Shown here: positions 34,241-53,026 of the stretch, piece by piece
How the letters are laid out: each line of letters begins with the position of its first letter
How positions within the stretch are numbered: position 1 is the first letter of the stretch
From: Kudoa neothunni
Lineage: Eukaryota; Cnidaria
Assembly: GCA_964304625.1 (NCBI GenBank)
Contig: OZ199839.1
Coordinates: 10,726,001-10,790,000 of the forward strand
Length of the DNA stretch: 64,000 bases
Direction of reading: 5' to 3'
Notes under the pieces: generated by a model
The model's database searches: none
Told to the model about the DNA's origin: nothing
The model's input: the letters and a program-made list of their open reading frames with translations, nothing else
Position numbers and translations under genes: made by a program

Positions 34241-34951
34241 ATTGGAAAATTTTCCATCGCTTGGAACTTAGCATCTTTACTATATGATATGGATTCGTAA
34301 AACCTTATAACTTAGAGTTTTTTTGATAATGTAAAGTGGTCGTGCCATTTTTGCGTTAGGTCCATACAGTAAGTTTTCAACCCTAATATTTTGTTGAAAA
34401 CCAATTGTTTATTGACAAATGATCTATTTTATATTGAACTATCTATTTAACCATAAATTTGAATTAATACAAAATAAATATTAAACAATTAAATTTTTAA
34501 AAATTGCGTTTGAGCCATATTGTGTACGACCCATGTACTACTGTAAATGGCACAAATTTATTTTTTTAATATATTTATGCTAGTCGATACCTTTTGCAAA
34601 TTTAATATTATTTTATTCAAAAATCAATTATTAGTGTTTATTATTAGAAAATATAAGTGTAACATTATTTTCTTCTCCCATCATATCATTCGAGAAATTA
34701 AGAAATCAAAAAAATTAGATATTTATTATTTTTAATAGATTTTAACGATACATAATTATGGTTCTTTATAAGAAGTAATTTTTAATCTTTTCGTGACAAT
34801 ATTATTCCAATTCATCTATCGAATTAGTTCAAATTTAGTTGAATAAATGAACAAAGTCTTCAAAAATATAAAAAATAAGTTGATACAATAATATTTGTGC
34901 GAATAACAGCGCATCTCTCATCATATATATTTATACGCATGCGTGTGCATT

Positions 34952-35783
34952 ATGATAATGCGGAAAATCAACTCACTCGGCACGATTCTTTCACTCTTAG
35001 TAGTGCTAACATGGATAAAAAATTCTACTGCATTTTACTATTATTTGGATCACACTGAAAGATGTTTCGAGGAGGAGCTATCTGAAACAGTGTTACTTAA
35101 AAGTAGGATCAGTTTGATGTTGATATCAACTGCATGAATTATCAAATATAGTTGAATATGCTGTGAAATATCATAGTATTACAAATGACAGATATATGAC
35201 ATCGAAAGATGTTGGCGTTCGCATGAAAATAAAACGCAAAAGTGGTGAGATACAAACTGACGTGGTTCTATCCGAATCCTCAGTGTATAAATTTCGTTCC
35301 ACCGAATTCGACACCTATCTGTTCTGTTTTGAAACATCAACACAAAACAAACTTCCACAGGATGCATCTCATAAACCTCTAGTAGGTGTTGAGTAGTTGG
35401 TGTAAAGTTGAAAATTACGAGTATTTTAGATGTTAAAATTAAAATTTGAATATGGAGACGATTCGTTTGGATCGGAGCACGACCCCAGTCGATCACACAT
35501 CACCAACTTGGAACAAGAACTCAAATGGGTCTCCGATTTGTCGATTCAATTATTACGAGAACAGAAGCGATGTCTGGTTAGTAGCTTGACCGCTGTGGTT
35601 ATGTGTGTTATAATTGATTATTTAATCGTTTAGGAAGTATCCAATTTACTGGAAAAATTAAACCGTAGCACAAAATTATACATTGTCACATTTGTGGTGA
35701 TACAACTCGCACTGGTGATTGTGGTGGCGTTATGGCAACTACGTCATTTAAAAGCTTTTATTTACGCCAAGAAGCTAGTATAA
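34952..35783 (+). CDS. TMED: TMED/p24-family cargo receptor (TMED4/9-like)
   Basis: p24 proteins cycle between ER and Golgi in COPI/COPII vesicles. Four exons: 34952-35102, 35152-35381, 35430-35576 and 35634-35783 (introns 48-57 nt), 225 residues. A signal peptide (SLGTILSLLVVLTWIKNSTA) is followed by the GOLD domain with its two cysteines (TERCFEEEL and YLFCFETST), a heptad-like coiled coil (ITNLEQELKWVSDLSIQLL), a membrane segment (LYIVTFVVIQLALVIVVALW), then QLRHLKAFIYAKKLV. The final KKLV is a COPI dilysine signal, and RHLK just inside the membrane is shared with TMED4/9. The first of two near N-terminal ATGs was used. It converges on GPALPP1 with 86 bp between stops. Confidence 0.92.
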
Positions 35784-35869
35784 TTATTGAAAAATCGGTA
35801 CCCAAACCGCAACTCAATTCTTAGCTCTTACGTAAATAAAAACAACTCCAAAAAATATTTGTTGGTTTT

Positions 35870-36927
35870 CTACAGAAATTTTGTCATTGTTTGTGCATTA
35901 GAAAATTTAGATGAAAGCTGTTTTCCCGCTTTATTCATTATATCATGGGAACGCTTGCTTGAGGTTTTTTGTATTTTCATTTCCTGTTCGTAATTGAACG
36001 GCACTCTGCCTCCCACTTTTTCTGTACTCTTCTAGTGGTGGATAATCAATCAAATATTAGCTCCTAAAATTATTGCTAATTAATTTTACTTTTTCCGCAG
36101 TCTTTTTTTTATGTTTCTCTAATAATGACACATCACGTGATTTATTCTAAAGGGATTTAGTTGTGCTCGACAAATCAAAAAAGAGGAAGTGAATACACAT
36201 TGTTCCACTAAACGTTCCATTTGTTCATCTTTCGCATCATTTCGATCATCCTGCGCAAATATCAATAAATTTTAGTTAAAAACTGGGTACAATTGTGAAA
36301 AGTTTTTTTGGGGGAGGTTTAATCGGTTGATTTGGAACCTTAGTCCATTCTTCGCGCGCTCTAGCTTCTTCTTCAGTGGACAAACAGTTTCCTGAAGATT
36401 TCGAGAAGGTTTGAGCGCTAACTCCTAATAAATGATAAAATTTATATTATTTTTGTGGCTGACATCAAACTATATTTATATTACCGATGGTTTTATTGTA
36501 TTTGGAAGGCAATTCCATCATCCATTCCTCACGTTGAAGTGCTCTTTTTTGTTTGTTTTGATTGCCTGAGCTACCCTGTTCAATTTTGAGCATTTTCCTT
36601 TTAATTTCTTCTTCTTCTTCTGAATCGCTCTCATTCTAATTTAGAGAGTAGAAAATATCCCGGATTAAATGGAATCAAATTTAATCTATTAAAACAACTT
36701 TAATATCATCACACTTCATTGGTCCGATCATTTTTTTAGATCTTTCCTTATTCAATTCATCTAATATTGTTTTATTTTTGGAGTAGATGGTTAAAATAAA
36801 ATCTACTCTCTAAAAATGCCCTTGATGGCATGGTTGGTCCTTTTGGTTTATTTGTGGTGACATTTTGTTGGGCTTTTTTAAAGGAGGGAGGTAATGCAGG
36901 CCCATACGAGTTACCATTGTTAGTCAT
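35870..36927 (-). CDS. GPALPP1: GPALPP motifs-containing protein 1
   Basis: Seven exons: 36807-36927, 36699-36760, 36485-36635, 36291-36424, 36197-36250, 36090-36146 and 35870-36031 (introns 40-63 nt), 246 residues against about 340 in human. The protein has the name motif once near the start (YGPALPPSFKK) and a second degenerate one (KKMIGPM). It then has an acidic stretch (ESDSEEEEEIKRK), the DUF3752 core REEWMMELPS, SAQTFSKSSG and AREEWTKVP, and the conserved end RVPFNYEQEMK ... LSSKFSNAQTMTKFL. Human GPALPP1 has three or four GPALPP motifs, so the N-terminus is reduced. The biochemical role of the family is not settled; it is a nuclear, charged protein. Confidence 0.88.
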
Positions 36928-37248
36928 GCTCGCGCATCATTCGATAGAAATCCCTTTTGAACATTGGGAATTTTTAAATTAAAGGAAAATATTATACAAA
37001 AATCATATTTTCTATTAAACTAAATTCTATTTTATAAATTATTAATAAATTTATTGTGATATAGGGAAAATTGAATATTTTTAATTTTTTGCGAGTTTTC
37101 AATTATTCGTAATTTTAAGCTAAGACTTAAAACAATAATAGTAGTGATTTATAGTTTCCTGATATGTGAATGAATTAGAATATTTCTAAATGTGCAAATT
37201 AAATGGATATACGAGCGACAAAATAAATACTTTTGTATTAACCTAAGC

Positions 37249-37788
37249 CATGGGTTAACAACGGTGGTAAATTTTAAATGACAGGGGGTAAATCAAATGA
37301 CATCAAAATTAGATAGGGGCAATTTTCGCATAATGCGGTTCGTGATTTACTTAAGAATGTCTAAGGAATCATATTTAGGAATATTAAACTCAATAAGAAG
37401 TTGTCAGAAATGCTTCAATTGTTTTTAGGAATGAGTATTTAACAACTATATATAAAGCTACTATCAGTCTCTTTCTTTTTAGTCATCGGTTATCTTTTAC
37501 AGATTTAGCCTAACAATATTATTTAAAGAGGCTACTTTCATAGTAAATAATATTCGAAGTCACTAATTTAGTTTAGAAAAATCCAAAAAATTAAACCCGT
37601 AAACAGCTTTTGAATAGAAGCCTCTAGGATTAAAAACTGTCATTACGCAGACATACATAAATTTTTTGGATTAGAATTTACCGTGTAAATACTCTCTCCC
37701 TTGGCTGAACCATTATAACACTTTAAAGTACACATGAATTTGACTTTCAAGTTAAGGGAGAAATTTGAAAATTTGTTGAGAACCTCTG
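37249..37788. mobile_element. hAT-type MITE, 540 bp, with target duplication
   Basis: Flanked by ACCTAAGC (37241-37248) and ATCTAAGC (37789-37796), an 8-bp duplication with one mismatch. The right end (reverse complement CAGAGGTTCTCAACAAATTT) matches the family of 42603-43472, and the left interior (GGTAAATTTTAAATGA ... CAAAATTAGATAGG) matches the right arm of that copy. The left terminus CATGGGTTAACAACGG is diverged. Confidence 0.65.
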
Positions 37789-38099
37789 ATCTAAGCTTTA
37801 TATTAACAGTTCTTAAACTTGGGCCCGTGAGTGATTTAAAAAAAATCCGAATCCAATTTTATCATCATACATTCATTATATAGGGGTTTAAGCTTTAACA
37901 TGTGGCTAAATTTCGAATTTAATCAGGTATAAAGGTCTTATTTATAGTACAGAAAATATTAAAGAATTTACTAATATAATATTTATGAAATAAATAAGAC
38001 ATCGGTGACGTTTATAAAATTACAGCCCAAGAAATCGAAACAAGGTTAATGATTATTAACCAGTGTGAAAAAATATAGCAATTCCATAATTATAAAAGC

Positions 38100-38745
38100 C
38101 TACCTGACCGACGAAAAAGTCCAGTTTTTAATGAGGATGGCGATTTTTCCACAAAGCTAACCAACGATCAAAAGTTGTTGATTCGAAGTTGGTTGGACGA
38201 AGACGCACCAATTACTCTTATGGCTCACCGCCCCAAATTAATTAACGAATGAGGAGAAAGCGTGAATACGTGTACTATAAACAGATACTTGGAACAGTTC
38301 CATTATTCATTAAAGATAGTTACAATTGCCCCCAGCAAAGAAATAGTGGGCGTAGTATAAAACAGCACGTCGTGTAAAATCTAAAATTTAACTTAAGATT
38401 CTTGCGATATAAGATAAAAATTTCATTTTCATTGATGAAGTTAGTTTTAGCGTATCGACACAGACAAAAAAAGGTCGATCCCTTGCTGATACGTCGGTTT
38501 CCGTTCCTGTTAATGACGTTAGAACGAGGAACATATCTGTTATAGCTTCTATGAGTAAATACGGTATGGTATTCTATAAAATAAATCGGAGGCCAATGAA
38601 TGGCGAAAATGTTAAATCATATATTATTGAGTTAGTAGATTGTTGTCAATTGATAATAGTAGATAATCTATGCTTCGATATTTTTGAGTTGCCTCAACAG
38701 GGAAATTATTATGGAGTAAATGTAAATTTATATCATTTTTAGTTG
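38100..38745 (+). pseudogene. Tc1/mariner (IS630-like) transposase remnant
   Basis: Shifted plus-strand frames carry a helix-turn-helix-like region (LTNDQKLLIRSWLDEDAPIT, then TCTINRYLEQFHYSLK) and a DDE_3-type core: FIDEVSFSVSTQTKKGRS, RTRNISVIASMSKYGMVFYK and MNGENVKSYIIEL with a following LIIVDNLC. These match the order in IS630/Tc1 transposases, where FIDE holds the first catalytic Asp and the VDN-type block the second. Several stops and shifts break it. Confidence 0.6.
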
Positions 38746-39559
38746 CCATTACTATTTTACACGTGTACAAAAAATTGAGTTTGTAATTAACCTTAAGTTA
38801 CATCTAGTACTGTGTTAAAGTAATAATGTTTATTTTCATTCAGGCTGAGTCACGTTTAACTTTAGATGTGTACAAATTTTATTTTTAATCTCTACTTGTT
38901 GTAAAAGATCAAATTATTTGTTTTATCAGTTAATGCAGCAAGATCATAAACCGCGCTGTTAATGCTTGACACGGTGTTGTTAAAGTCGAAAAACCCTATA
39001 TTTAGATATTTTTAAACGTTAGCGTAATTATGAAAAATTTGAAATATACCCTTACGTTATTGTTTTTTATCAATACTTTTTATTTACAGTAGGCAACTGA
39101 TGATACCTTATACCCTCAGGACCACCAAAAAAATGCGTATTAAACGTTGCAACCAGGACGTCCAAATCTTAGGGTTCTTTGTTTATTTACAAAACTTTTA
39201 GATTATTGAATTCTTTGAGATTAGTTTATAAATAATACATTTTCGAATTAGAAAAAATAATCATATTTATTTTTTAGTAGTGGAGAGAATTAAAATTATT
39301 CCGAATTCTAAAAAGATATCACGAACACGCTTTTTTCCAATTCTTGAATAATTGTTATTCAATCAATTGTTCTTATTATTCTGGATTGTATTTGGGTATT
39401 TTAACGCTGTGTTAAAATTTTCTAGTTTTGTTAATAGCATATTTTGAAGTTCTTGGCGTATATTATTTTAAAGTATGTGTTAAATTTCAAAAGGAGATTA
39501 AAAAAGAGCGTGAGATAATATGTGCTCCAATCAAGATTGGTTAAAAGTAGATTTTAAAT

Positions 39560-39886
39560 ATTGGATTGAGCAATATGCCAAGGACAGAAATTCCAGCTGC
39601 TGCAAATGTTGAACGAATTTATTCATTAATGAACACAGTAAAAACTAAACAAACTAACTCATGAAAGTTTAAAACTATAAAATGTAAACTTATCGCAAAA
39701 CAGTCGATCAGAAGAAATAATAATAATAATAAGTGTTCGACGTCGCATCCAACAAATAAACTAATACATGATGTAAACAGCGGCGTTATGGGACAACCAT
39801 ACCTTGAGCGCTTGGAAAATAGATCAACCTTCCTAACTGATGGTTGTGACGATGATGAAGGCGATTCAATTGAAGACAATAATTAG
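39560..39886 (+). pseudogene. hAT transposase C-terminal dimerisation region, broken
   Basis: A plus frame reads PRTEIPAAANVERIYSLMNT followed by VKTKQTN. This matches the hAT dimerisation block (P-A/S-S-x-x-x-ERxFS-x-x-x-x-x-x-T-x-x-R-x-x-L). A stop follows soon after, and the frame then continues to an acidic end (DGCDDDEGDSIEDNN). The catalytic part was not found upstream. Its parent hAT element is not delimited. Confidence 0.6.
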
Positions 39887-40333
39887 AAAACGCGTTTAAA
39901 ATAAAAATTTTTGTTATTTTAATAATATTATTATGTTTTCTTTGCGACCCTGGGTTTTTTCCGATAGTCTCAATAGACGCCCTGCCCTGGTTGTAACCGA
40001 TAATTCGCACTAAAAATGCGTTCCCGGTTAATTTCTTTTTGTGTTTTCTTTATTTTTCAGCATGGGTATTACTTCTTTGATTTAAAGAGAATGACAAGAA
40101 AAAATTATTAAGGTTATTCGGATGAAAAATAATTTGCGATTTTTTGTTCTAATCATATTGATAAAATATCTATCCTTTTACACTGTGATAAAATTTAGTG
40201 AATGGTTGTTAGTTCAAAAAAATTATAAATACTTGTTTATTTCTTATTCATTTTTTTTATATTTTCGCCCTTAAATCTTTATTTATGTGCATCTATAACA
40301 TACTTTAGTTGGTAACTAACATTGTCTTGAAAT

Positions 40334-40653
40334 AAAATTTATTCTATTTTCGTTTTCATGGAAATAATCATTCTTGGATAGATATCTCAAAAATTTTTTC
40401 AATTCGTTCAAAAATTCAGCCACCAAAATTTTAATTTCCCTCGTTTCCAACAAAAACAATTTAATTTACGCTGTTAGACCGAAAAAGAGCTTGTTATATG
40501 CTAGTCACGTGATATAACAGATTGGTAAATTATTAGTTTAATTTAAAACACTTTTAATACTTTTATCTTTTTACAATCACAAAAATATTATAAAATTTTT
40601 GACCTAATATAAACCTTGAATACGTCGTATCGATGGAAGTACGTATTATCGGT
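40334..40653 (+). repeat. Dispersed repeat of about 320 bp, copy 2
   Basis: Direct-orientation match to 20783-21102 along its whole length, with substitutions and small gaps. Shared blocks include GATAGATATCTCAAAAA, GCTAGTCACGTGATA and TGACCTAATATAAAC. CACGTG within the conserved GTCACGTGAT is a palindromic core kept in both copies. Confidence 0.65.
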
Positions 40654-42602
40654 TGTGCAAAATTTCCAAAATATATTTCTTCTTGTTGCAGAATATGCAA
40701 TTAGATGGATTACTCCTTTTACAAAAACCTATCACAGTTGTGCCTCGATATAGCGTAGTAGCCCAATACCTCGTTAATTTTTTAATTGATTATAAATTCT
40801 GATACTGCTAAATAATTACATTATTATTTCGTAAAATATGTGTAAAAATATTTATGAATAAAAAAATTAATATAAAATTTCTCAGTATTGCGAAGTCATT
40901 TTGTATTGCGTAGCAATTCAATGGCCCGGAAACCCTGTTTTGATTCGACATTGCGCAGTAAATTTGACCATGCCATCAACTATACAGAGGGATGTTGACG
41001 TGAAATTTAAAATTCAGTTGTAATAATTCAATTAAATAAATGAGGAGCTCAAAAAAGAAAAGCTTAGAAATTTGATCTTAGTAATAGAATAATTATGTCT
41101 TGGTAAAAAATACATTTTAAATATAAAGAACATTCAACCCTCGATAGAATCTTATAGACAGAACAAAAAATTTTCAGCTACGACACATAAAACAAATGAA
41201 AACGTGAATGAAGTAGAGACTTCATTAGTGGTCTAACTTAATAGCGGACCATGCGCCAGTATCTCTGATGATAAGTGTCAAAAGGAACAATTAATCATCA
41301 AATTGCCAACATCTAAAATTAAGAATGCCTTAAGAACTCTTAGACGGACCTTTCCAAACCAAGATCCAGAATGGTCTATCTGATTTACATCCTGTTATGG
41401 ATCGAAAATCAGCTATATTAAAAGAAAGATAAATGCAGAATAAAATGGTTAGAAATTTCTCTAAAGATAAAATGAAAATTAGAAAAACCTTAATTTCATT
41501 ATATAAATGAAGTCGTGTTTAAAAACGAACCAACAAATGGATTAATCGATTTTTTGCAAAATGCGCTTGCGCGACCTCGGTATTGCGTACTAATTTTATA
41601 TTACAATACTAAATTTTCATGCTGGTTACCGCAAAAAAAATCATGAAATCGCTTATATGCATGTTTCTCTTTCAAATAATTGTCAAAATTTTGTGAACTT
41701 ATTGATAAAAAGAAACTACAAGAACTCATTTAATATTTTTTAATGTCTATTATTTATAAAAAAGTAAGATTTTTGCATTATTCTTGAATTCTATTATATA
41801 AAAATTCCTCGTTTATTAACTCTTTATTGTAATAAAAACAATAATTAATGAATATAAAGATTTTATCTAGTAGAAATATTTCAATTATTACAAGAGCACG
41901 ATTCCCTCAGAAATTTGTTATTGATTTTACTTTTAAAAATTTACTCATGTATAGATAATAATTCGACAAATTCCATTAAATTTTTCATTTTATAATTTGA
42001 TGCATCATTGTTTATATTCGGTTAGAAGTTTAATAATTTCAAAAAAAATTAAAGGGGAAGATTTCATAGTTTTTACTCTTTTGTTTTAATACAAAAAATA
42101 ATTCACGTATTAGTGATTAAACATTTTTAATACATATTTAAAACAAAAACACTACATAATTAATTTACATAAAAAATATCTTAGTAAAAATGGGGATATT
42201 AGATCAATAATTCAAGTTTTTCACGTCCTTCCCAAATTTTTCTTTTTCATCAAGAATTTTTCCAATAATTAATTTAACAAAAATTTTAAATCTCTTCTGA
42301 CCTGTTCACTGAAGTGAACAATGGGTACGAAAGGGTAAAATATTTATATGTATGATTGGATTATGCATTTAAACAAGATGGGGTCCGTGATAAATCCATT
42401 AAGCAAATTAGGGGTCCGCGAGAAAAAAAGGTTAAGAACCGTTGCTTTATATTTTAAAATTTCTATTTTAAAGAATCGAATAAAAACGATGTATTCAAAT
42501 GTATGGTGAGATAAGTAAGTAATTAGAATTTTCATAAAACTTAATTTTTAAACTTCTGGTATGGAGCATTTAAATTTATGAATAAAATATATTCGTTAAC
42601 AA

Positions 42603-43472
42603 CAGGGGTTCTCAACCGATTTTTCAAATTTACCCTCAGAGGAATAGGAGAAAAATCCGAATTTACGCCCGTAACCTGGAAGCAAAATTCATATTTACTT
42701 CAAAGTTTTTTATTAGTTTAGCTATAGTAGAGGCTATTTTCAAGGAAGATTCTAACACTTAAAGACGTGTACGCTTGTATAAATGCAATTTTTAATCCCA
42801 TCAACTCTACTTAATTTTTATAGCCGTTTACAGATATATTTTTTTTGAATCTGTTATATTGAATTATTTCTGACCTTTAAGAGCGTAGCGGCGGGCCAGG
42901 TGTAATTGAACGTAGTCAAAACTAGTGTCACCCAAATATTATATACCATGGATGTAGCCACTTCAGGTATTATTATGAGACTACATCACTGAAAGATAAA
43001 CGAATCATAAAAGAAATACTGGGAATGGTTTTTTAAACAGTTGTTAAATACTTATTTCTAGGAGCATTTTAAGCATTTCTGTGAATTTCAAATTGAATAT
43101 AACCCTCCGAGGACTTTGGGGTCAAATTGACTCCAAAGTATATCTAATACCAACATTACTCACTGTGCCTGTGCACTTTTTAAAATTTCATTATTTTTTA
43201 TCTATTTTCCTAAATGTTTTTACATTATATAATAGTATAATTAGGAGGAAATGATCACAATAATAGTATGACAAAAATCCTCCGATGACAGTTTTTTTAG
43301 TGACTTTAGAAGATTAATAGCCTGAATAGTATAACTCTTTAGAAGTCTTAAAAAATGTCACAAGCCTGTTATGCAAAAATTACTCCTATCTAATTTTGAT
43401 TTTTCTTAATTTACCTCACTTCATTTAAAATTCACCCTCAGGAGTAAATTTTCCCCCTGTTGAGAACCTATG
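42603..43472. mobile_element. hAT-type MITE, 870 bp, with nested pieces
   Basis: The terminal repeats CAGGGGTTCTCAAC and (right, reverse complement) CATAGGTTCTCAAC match at 12 of 14 positions. Flanks CGTTAACA and CGTTAAAA suggest an imperfect duplication. It is the same family as 37249-37788. Inside lie a block shared in inverted orientation with 56195-56395 (about 42772-42955) and a piggyBac-like end at 43104-43147 (CCCTCCGAGGACTTTGGGGT). Confidence 0.6.
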
Positions 43473-43916
43473 CGTTAAAACGACAATCGAGACCATCATT
43501 GTAAGCTTTTTATTTTTGTCAAATTGAAGTGTGAAATCATATCGAATACAAACAAAAATTTTTATAATCAAAATCAAAATTTTCTCGCATTTGCGTAAAA
43601 TAAATGAAGATAAATTGCTAGACGATAAACGGACAAGTTATATTTGTTTTATTCCCAATCTATGGGGCAGGTTTTGATAGTATCACAAACAAGCCAGGGG
43701 GTCAAAAGTACAGCACCACTCATGATCAAATTAGTGAGAAATGATGGATCATGCGCCTAATTCAACCATTTAAGTAGGAAGAATGATTATAAAAATCAAA
43801 CTACACCATTGCTAGTTGGGTTTAGATATGCATTATGATGGGTACGATAATATCTTTGAATTTTGGCGACTAAATTCTAAATTCGTTAGAGATCAATCAA
43901 ATGATCAATTCATTAA

Positions 43917-44152
43917 TTATAAATCCTGTATTTGAGATGATACTACGCATTTTTTGCACCACTCTTCGTTCTTTTTGGCTTCATCTTCGCTAGGAATTTC
44001 AATGGTTGAGTTGACTATACGATAGCTGCCATCATCCGGTAACACAGTACCCGAAAAATGAACAACTAATTCAACATTAACAAGAAATTTTTCCCAGAGA
44101 AATCACCTGAAAAAATTATAACTCCCAAATAACACCAAGTCAACACCACCAT
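43917..44152 (-). CDS. Possible small secreted WCxxC peptide A, 64 residues
   Basis: Two exons, 44107-44152 and 43917-44065, joined in phase across a 41-nt intron. The N-terminus MVVLTWCYLGVIIFS looks like a short signal peptide. The mature part is acidic (GTVLPDDGSYRIVNSTIEIP, SEDEAKKNE) with one N-glycosylation sequon (NST) and ends EEWCKKCVVSSQIQDL. A related frame lies about 0.8 kb away on the same strand. The two cysteines in WCxxC could form one disulphide or bind metal. No family recognised; expression is unproven. Confidence 0.42.
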
Positions 44153-44812
44153 AATTTTAATGTGCTTAAGTAGCTTACGAATATTAATTGTCCCTTGAAG
44201 CGAAATATATAAAAAAAATAATTCAGAGTTTATTTGAATTTTAAAAGCTATTATTTTTTCCAAATTTTATTATGTGTACTAAGTATTAAGTCAAATTAAG
44301 ATATCAATAGTAATATTTACGAAGCATTTCAATTATTTAATCTCAATGTAATCTCTTTTATTTAATAATTGGAGTAGATAAAACCTTCGAATTAATTAAT
44401 CTCTATTTAAATCTATTAAAAAATATTTAGTAATATAAAAAAATTTAATATTGAAAATAAAAAATGATATATGTAGAAAAAACAGAAAATTATATCACGA
44501 ATAATTGATTGATTAATATTAGGGAGTTTCAACATGAACCGTCTTATCCAATGTGAGAGGACAACGAACGAACATAGAGCATATCTCTTGTGGGGATGAT
44601 GACCCTAGAATTAATAGTAAAACTTTTTTCACTTGATCCTTTAAGAGGTAATTCTATATCAGTTAATGATCATTTGTGAAGGAAAATGAATGTTTGCTAT
44701 ACAATTATTTTTGGAGTTGGACGTTCAAAATCTTTGTCCATCTCGTCTGATTTAACATAAATATATAATTTATAGAGCAATGCCTATATTTTTATTAACA
44801 CTGAAGAAAGAA

Positions 44813-44980
44813 TCAAATAACCCCGCAGCGTTGGCACCATTCTCTCTTCTGTTCTACGTTCTCTAGGCTTTTGGATTTAGTGACCATGTAGTCGTTAGGT
44901 TGTACACACGAAAAAATGGCTGCCAGAATTATTACTTTAGAAATAATAATAATTGGCAACACAAAAGTTAATATATACAT
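44813..44980 (-). CDS. Possible small WCxxC peptide B, 55 residues
   Basis: A single-exon frame from ATG 44980. A long hydrophobic start (YILTFVLPIIIISKVIILAA) could be a signal or anchor, followed by CVQPNDYMVTKSKSLENVEQ and KREWCQRCGVI. The end aligns with peptide A (Y-x-V, then acidic/basic helix, E-W-C-x-x-C-x-V). The open frame extends 15 codons further 5' without another ATG. It may instead have an unseen 5' exon. Confidence 0.33.
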   Translation of the reverse strand: MYILTFVLPIIIISKVIILAAIFSCVQPNDYMVTKSKSLENVEQKREWCQRCGVI

Positions 44981-46671
44981 GGTATGGGAAGAATTTGAAA
45001 TAATACATTCATCGTACTGAACCAAAGATGATAATATTAAATAATCATCCGAGAATTTATGGCGTATTCTCGGCTACCTCTGATATACAGTAAAATTTGC
45101 TTTCTTCTCTTCTCACTTGAGAAATAATAAATTACTTTTTTAATAGAAGTTTAGAAGAACTATTTTTTTTCATTTTGAAATATTAACCTGGGAAAGAGTG
45201 CAGAATAATCGGATTAATGAATATTTATAATAATTATGAATGTTTTTGTGTATTTATCTGAAGTGGTATATTTAAGATATTGTCAAATTACTATTGTGAA
45301 GCACATTATTAATTATTTAAAATAAATAAAAGCTTAATCCGGTGAACGCTTATATAGCAAACAAATTTAACGGAACGCAAATCCTTCAATGATTTGTATG
45401 CATTTTTAAAAATTTAATAATCATAATATGTTTATTCTCAACAAATTTATCAATGTTTTAAAGCAATTACTCTTTGTGGTATTAGCAGCCTTATATTCGA
45501 CTTTAAAAATCAATGTTATTTTAAAATAAAAATTGATTCACTTAAATATCAAAATTTAAATTTTTCTTTCTTTCTTTATTATATAAATAAATTATAAAAA
45601 TAGACTTTATTCAATAGCATATTTAATTAATTATAAATGTCTCAGCTTATTCAGAGTTCACTTTTAGCATGAGAATTAAATTAATGCAGAGGTTGATAGG
45701 AATGATTTTTTCTTGAGTATGAAATGAAAATTATCGGGTTTCACCGGATGATATCCGATTTTAAAAACAACTTAAAAAAAAATAGCAGAAAAATATTTTC
45801 GGCATTAAATTGAAAGATTTAAATAACGATTATTATTTATTTATTATAATCATTATAATTAATTCCACGATTTCTGAGCTTCTTTATTTTAATCATCAAA
45901 AGTTTTAGGTTATTAAGAATTGATTTTCAGCATGTAAAACATTTGAGACACTGATTATTTATTTTTAGCAAATGTGCTCCCGAATACAAATAATATAATA
46001 ATTTCCATGCAAATGGCAACCCACACGCTTCTGATTTATTGGCTTAATTAATATTTAGAAATTAAAAAAATGCTGTAATTACTTATAATTACACCAAAAA
46101 TTATCATTGCACTTAATTTGAGATCACATGATCTAGAATTCATTTGATGCATCAAATAGCCTTTTAAAAATAAGTTATATTTTCATCGAGTTTAATAAAA
46201 TATTCAAGAACATATTAAACCAGAAAATATCGAAAATATGTATTTATCACTGTAAAAACCAATAGTAATTTCATAAATTAGTTTATTTTAATCATATCGA
46301 TGATTATAACTCAAAAAATATTGGAATTTAAATCAAATTATTTTAATTTTATAATACATCGAATCATACTTTTTATGTAAAAAATATCCGTAAAAAAATT
46401 CAAGCAAGTATGCAGGCTTTTTGTAATCGCACAGTATATCATTATCAAAATTAGATCAACTTAACTATAGCATATCCTCGAAAAATTGGATATAATATTT
46501 TTAAAAAATAGTTCATTTGATATTTAAAAAAATGTAACAATAATAAGGCTGAAAAATTAAAAAAATTTATACACATTCGGAGCGAAAAAAATAAAAGTGA
46601 GCAAGTCAGTGGCTATTATAATGGATAAAAATGGATCGATTCGATCTAAAACCGACCAGAATTTAAAATGA
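44981..46671. other. Intergenic region, very AT-rich
   Basis: About 1.7 kb with no recognisable exon, repeat end or other signal between the small peptide gene and the ABCF1 stop codon. It probably includes the ABCF1 3' UTR. Confidence 0.5.

Positions 46672-53026
<6,355 letters not shown>

Larger units (their letters stand above)
28316..34951. other. Large intergenic region with transposon remnants
   Basis: A 6.6-kb AT-rich gap between STT3 and TMED. It holds piggyBac-like ends near 31530-31640, a Merlin transposase fragment, a GC-rich repeat and a pogo-like remnant (listed separately), a TA microsatellite near 32438-32457 and a run of ten G at 33841. No host exon was recognised in 28316-31500. 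Confidence 0.5.
36928..43916. other. Large intergenic region with transposon remnants
   Basis: A 7-kb gap upstream of GPALPP1. It holds two hAT MITEs of one family, a Tc1/mariner remnant, a hAT transposase C-terminus and one copy of the 320-bp repeat (listed separately). At 40733 CAGTTGTGCCTCGATATAGC looks like a pogo/Tigger end; the stretch 41040-41520 may be decayed element DNA but no domain was certain. At 42390-42450 a hAT-like right end (GGTTAAGAACCGTTG) has no clear partner. 41600-42350 shows nothing recognisable. Confidence 0.5.

Noticed and set aside
40980-41520. A pogo/Tigger transposase N-terminus.
   Set aside because: Only a short SKKKSLEI-like motif and general composition; not enough to call.
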